From: Chaunax sp. Z400
Lineage: Eukaryota > Chordata > Actinopteri > Lophiiformes > Chaunacidae
Length of the DNA stretch: 64,000 bases
Assembly: GCA_037577475.1 (NCBI GenBank)
Contig: CM075192.1
Span: 16,997,408-17,061,407, forward strand
Direction: 5' to 3'
Each line of letters starts with the position of its first letter. Position 1 is the stretch's first letter. A model generated the notes under the pieces. That model was not told the DNA's origin, searched no databases, and saw only the letters and a program-made list of their open reading frames with translations. Below are positions 63,424 to 64,000 of the stretch, in pieces. A program made the position numbers and the translations under genes.

Positions 63424-63577
63424 TGGTTAGGGTTAGGTTTGAGCTAGGGTTAGAGCTAGGGTTTGAGCTAGGGTTAGAGCTAGGGTTAGGGTTAGGGTTT
63501 GAGCTAGGGTTAGGGTTAGGGTATGAGCTAGGGTTAGGGTTAGGGTTAGGGTTTGAGCTAGGGTTAGGGTTAGGGTT
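63424..63577. repeat. TTAGGG-bearing minisatellite (interstitial telomere-like)
   Basis: The tract is built from ttaggg hexamers interspersed with gagcta words, giving units such as gagctagggttagggtt of varied length. It is open in one frame on each strand only because of its composition (Gly-Leu-Glu type repeats), so those frames are not genes. Confidence 0.85.
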
Positions 63578-64000
63578 GTCTTTACGACCTTCCGTTCCGG
63601 AGCTACGTCACTTCCTTTCACTTACATAGCTGTATCTCAGGAACGGAAAGTCGTAGAGACTCGGGGACAAGTCTGGCGTGTTCAGAGACCCCGAAATATG
63701 TCTGACGGATCATGGTTCCGAATCTCTACGACCTTCCGTTCCCGAGTTATACTTAAGTTTATTTTCCCATTGAAGTGAATGGGGTTTGGTGCGCCTATAG
63801 TGAATGTGTGTATCTCGGCAACGGAAGGTCGTACAGACTCGGGACTAATGTCCGTCTAGGGGTTTATGTGGTCTCTGAGAACGCCAGTCTTTGTCCCGAG
63901 TCTCTACGACCTTCCGTTCCCGAGATTTGACATGTCCAGTAGCGGCGTATTTTGAATAGCTGTATCTCTGCAACAGAAGGTCGTAGAGACTCGGGGATAA
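63578..64000. repeat. satellite array with alternating inverted motifs, continues past the window
   Basis: The motif tgtatctc-g-aacggaaggtcgta-agactcggg occurs at about 63631, 63809 and 63961. Its reverse complement, ctctacgaccttccgttcccgag, occurs near 63579, 63721 and 63900. Direct copies are about 150-180 bases apart, so the array is tandem with each unit holding both orientations. It is richer in CpG than the neighbouring DNA. Confidence 0.8.

Noticed and set aside
63423..63629. Open frames with Gly-Leu-Glu or Thr-Leu repeats
   Set aside because: Translation of the TTAGGG-type minisatellite; not a gene.
1..64000. CRISPR array, prokaryotic operon, or viral genome
   Set aside because: Spliced vertebrate genes throughout; tandem repeats present are microsatellites and satellites without spacers. 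No tRNA or rRNA gene was recognised by eye.

Overview
The window reads as nuclear DNA of a teleost fish, probably a percomorph; the species cannot be fixed from the sequence alone. The basis is small exons with GT-AG introns, AT-rich compact intergenic DNA, fish-type repeats (Tc1-like remnants, a LINE, Penelope-like fragments) and eight vertebrate genes. There is no operon, CRISPR array or prokaryotic system, and I did not find a convincing new system. The most unusual structure is a pair of perfect hairpins in the fam181b 3' UTR.

Layout: 1-2.5 kb has no recognised gene. rcsd1 (CapZIP, an actin-capping-protein regulator) runs 2659-13999 with an 8.6 kb first intron. A C3orf52/TTMP-like single-pass membrane protein gene occupies 16837-21183. 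A repeat-rich island at 22.6-28.6 kb holds a 5'-truncated LINE on the minus strand, two ~1.1 kb near-identical Penelope-like fragments with a dead GIY-YIG endonuclease, and an RT fossil. guca1c (GCAP3, a calcium sensor of the phototransduction guanylate cyclase) is at 29575-31353. thrsp (Spot14, lipogenesis) at 33407-33820 and ndufc2 (complex I subunit) at 34314-35885 are tail to tail. rab30 (Golgi small GTPase) is at 37881-39450, prcp (lysosomal Pro-Xaa carboxypeptidase) at 42746-53542 and fam181b (TEAD-binding developmental protein) at 57787-58728. The end of the window has a Tc1-like remnant, a TTAGGG-bearing minisatellite and the start of a satellite array that runs off the edge.

The genes do not form one pathway; their grouping is syntenic. 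ndufc2-thrsp and rab30-prcp-fam181b have human counterparts in 11q14, guca1c and C3orf52 in 3q13, and RCSD1 in 1q24, so the window joins three human chromosome segments. All exon boundaries were read by eye from splice signals and reading-frame continuity. Homology claims rest on recalled family sequences, not on a search.
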